From Clostridiales bacterium (lineage in GTDB: Bacteria > Bacillota > Clostridia > Lachnospirales > WQUN01): a stretch of 5,609 nt of DNA. The stretch is from positions 1 through 5,609 of the forward strand of contig JAITPB010000050.1 of NCBI GenBank assembly GCA_031289625.1, given 5' to 3'. Shown here one piece after another: positions 5,054 through 5,609 of this stretch. A program made the translations under genes and the position numbers. The notes beneath the pieces were generated by a model that worked only from the letters and a program-made list of their open reading frames with translations, was not told the origin of the DNA and made no database searches. How positions within the stretch are numbered: the first letter of the stretch is position 1; each line of letters starts with the position of its first letter.

Positions 5054-5609
5054 TTGCGCCCCTCCCTTTCCATCTCCGGATAAACATCCGCCGGATAAAC
5101 ATCGGTATTTGCTCAGTGAACAGTCCCACAAGCCCGCCTTTGAAGAACAGGATCGTAACGCAAAACACCGCCCCAATAATATACTGCCAAATCTCGGCCA
5201 TGCCGCCAGAACTCAGGTTGTATTCGCCTAAATTTACCAAAAACGCGCCGACAACCGCCCCGATAATCGTTCCGCGTCCGCCGATTGCCACCCATATAAT
5301 CATATTGACCGAAAACACTATGGTCATTTGCGAGGGAGTGATACTTCCGTTGAAGTTGACAAATATTGCGCCCGCGATGCCCGCAAAGCAAGCGGACAAA
5401 ACATAAATAAACGTTTTATAGCGGCTGACGCGGTAGCCTGAAAAATACGTGCGGTTTTCTCCGTCCCGTATGGCGATCAGTAATTTCCCGAATTTCGTGT
5501 TCACTAAAAATACAGAAAGAGCGTATATCAAAACCAGAATCACGAGCGAAGCGTAAAACAGCGCCAGCAAATTGTTTTGATGAGCGCCGCCTCGTATGCT
5601 TCCCAACAG
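5040..5609 (-). CDS. urtC: UrtC, urea ABC transporter permease (C-terminal part)
   Basis: This is the last 189 residues of UrtC, the LivM-type inner-membrane permease of the urea importer. The frame is open to the window edge, so the start and roughly half of a typical 350-390-aa UrtC are missing. Hydrophobic segments appear at about residues 14-36, 64-86, 95-111, 113-129 and 138-156 of the fragment. The cytoplasmic loop FGKLLIAIRDGENRTYFSGY (40-59) and the GGRGT turn (110-114) are conserved in LivM/UrtC permeases, and EIWQYIIGAVF and FFKGGLVGL are typical of UrtC ends. After the last segment comes a basic tail with a duplicated MFIRR (170-179). The stop TGA (5042-5040) lies inside urtD. The leftmost codons at the window edge read Leu-Leu-Gly-Ser, with no believable start there. 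Confidence 0.94.
   Translation of the reverse strand: MLGSIRGGAHQNNLLALFYASLVILVLIYALSVFLVNTKFGKLLIAIRDGENRTYFSGYRVSRYKTFIYVLSACFAGIAGAIFVNFNGSITPSQMTIVFSVNMIIWVAIGGRGTIIGAVVGAFLVNLGEYNLSSGGMAEIWQYIIGAVFCVTILFFKGGLVGLFTEQIPMFIRRMFIRRWKGRGANAAH
5059..5066 (-). promoter_or_regulatory. Shine-Dalgarno site of urtD, decides its start
   Basis: The minus strand reads GGGAGGGG, 5 nt before the ATG at 5053. It is one of the strongest ribosome binding sites in the window and lies in the last codons of urtC. It supports the 258-aa UrtD rather than a 299-aa form starting at TTG 5176. Confidence 0.8.
5076..5105 (-). repeat. 15-bp in-frame tandem duplication in urtC
   Basis: Two adjacent copies of the plus-strand unit CCGGATAAACATCCG (5076-5090) and CCGGATAAACATCGG (5091-5105) differ at one base. 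On the coding strand they encode MFIRR twice in a row, in the basic tail after the last hydrophobic segment of UrtC. The unit length is a multiple of three, so the frame is kept. It ends 10 nt upstream of the urtD ribosome binding site. Confidence 0.9.

Larger units (their letters stand above)
13..5609 (-). other. urt-ure operon segment, urea import plus urease
   Basis: Eight genes follow one another on one strand: urtC, urtD, urtE, ureAB, ureC, ureE, ureF and ureG. The longest gap is the 18 nt between urtE and ureAB, and three junctions overlap or abut. No spacer is large enough to hold a promoter, operator or hairpin terminator, so one transcript is likely, with its promoter beyond position 5609, probably ahead of urtA. 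Regulation by nitrogen or nickel cannot be judged from this window, because the promoter region is not included. Confidence 0.85.

Noticed and set aside
5592..5600. CTCGTATGC near the right edge matches 9 bases of another Illumina adapter (ATCTCGTATGCCGTC).
   Set aside because: The match breaks off on both sides, it is not at the very end of the sequence, and the urtC frame continues through it without a stop. It is best taken as chance.

Overview
This window is one continuous piece of a urea-uptake and urease operon. Every gene lies on the minus strand, so transcription runs from position 5609 towards position 1. In that order it holds the 3' part of urtC (membrane permease of the urea ABC transporter), urtD and urtE (its two ATPases), a single ureAB gene with urease gamma and beta fused, ureC (catalytic alpha subunit), the accessory genes ureE and ureF, and the first 16 codons of ureG. 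Junctions are very tight: urtC and urtD overlap by 14 nt, urtD and urtE abut, urtE to ureAB is 18 nt, ureAB to ureC 4 nt, ureC to ureE 2 nt, ureE and ureF overlap by 8 nt, and ureF to ureG is 13 nt. There is no gene-free stretch longer than 18 nt, and I see no room for an internal promoter or terminator and no RNA gene, mobile element or CRISPR array.

The genes form one route. A high-affinity Urt transporter brings urea in. A nickel urease of ureAB plus ureC hydrolyses it to ammonia and carbamate/CO2. UreE, UreF and UreG (with UreD/UreH, not in the window) deliver nickel and activate the enzyme. Every active-site residue of UreC that I could check is present, so the enzyme looks functional. 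urtA, urtB and the start of urtC should lie beyond position 5609, and the rest of ureG and probably ureD beyond position 1.

The organism is a bacterium. Shine-Dalgarno sites are strong (GGGAGGGG, AGGAGATGAT, AAGGGGG), base composition is mixed, and the proteins look like those of anaerobic Firmicutes (Clostridia), but this assignment is a weak inference. The fused ureAB resembles Helicobacter UreA, while the Urt-linked gene order does not fit Helicobacter.

The first 12 bases are not biological. They match the 3' end of Illumina TruSeq adapters exactly, and ureG breaks off precisely where they begin, in the middle of its P-loop. I see no undescribed system here. The points worth a second look are the adapter artefact, the gamma-beta fusion that lacks the Helicobacter C-terminal tail, a 15-bp in-frame tandem duplication at the end of urtC, and details of UreE and of start codons.
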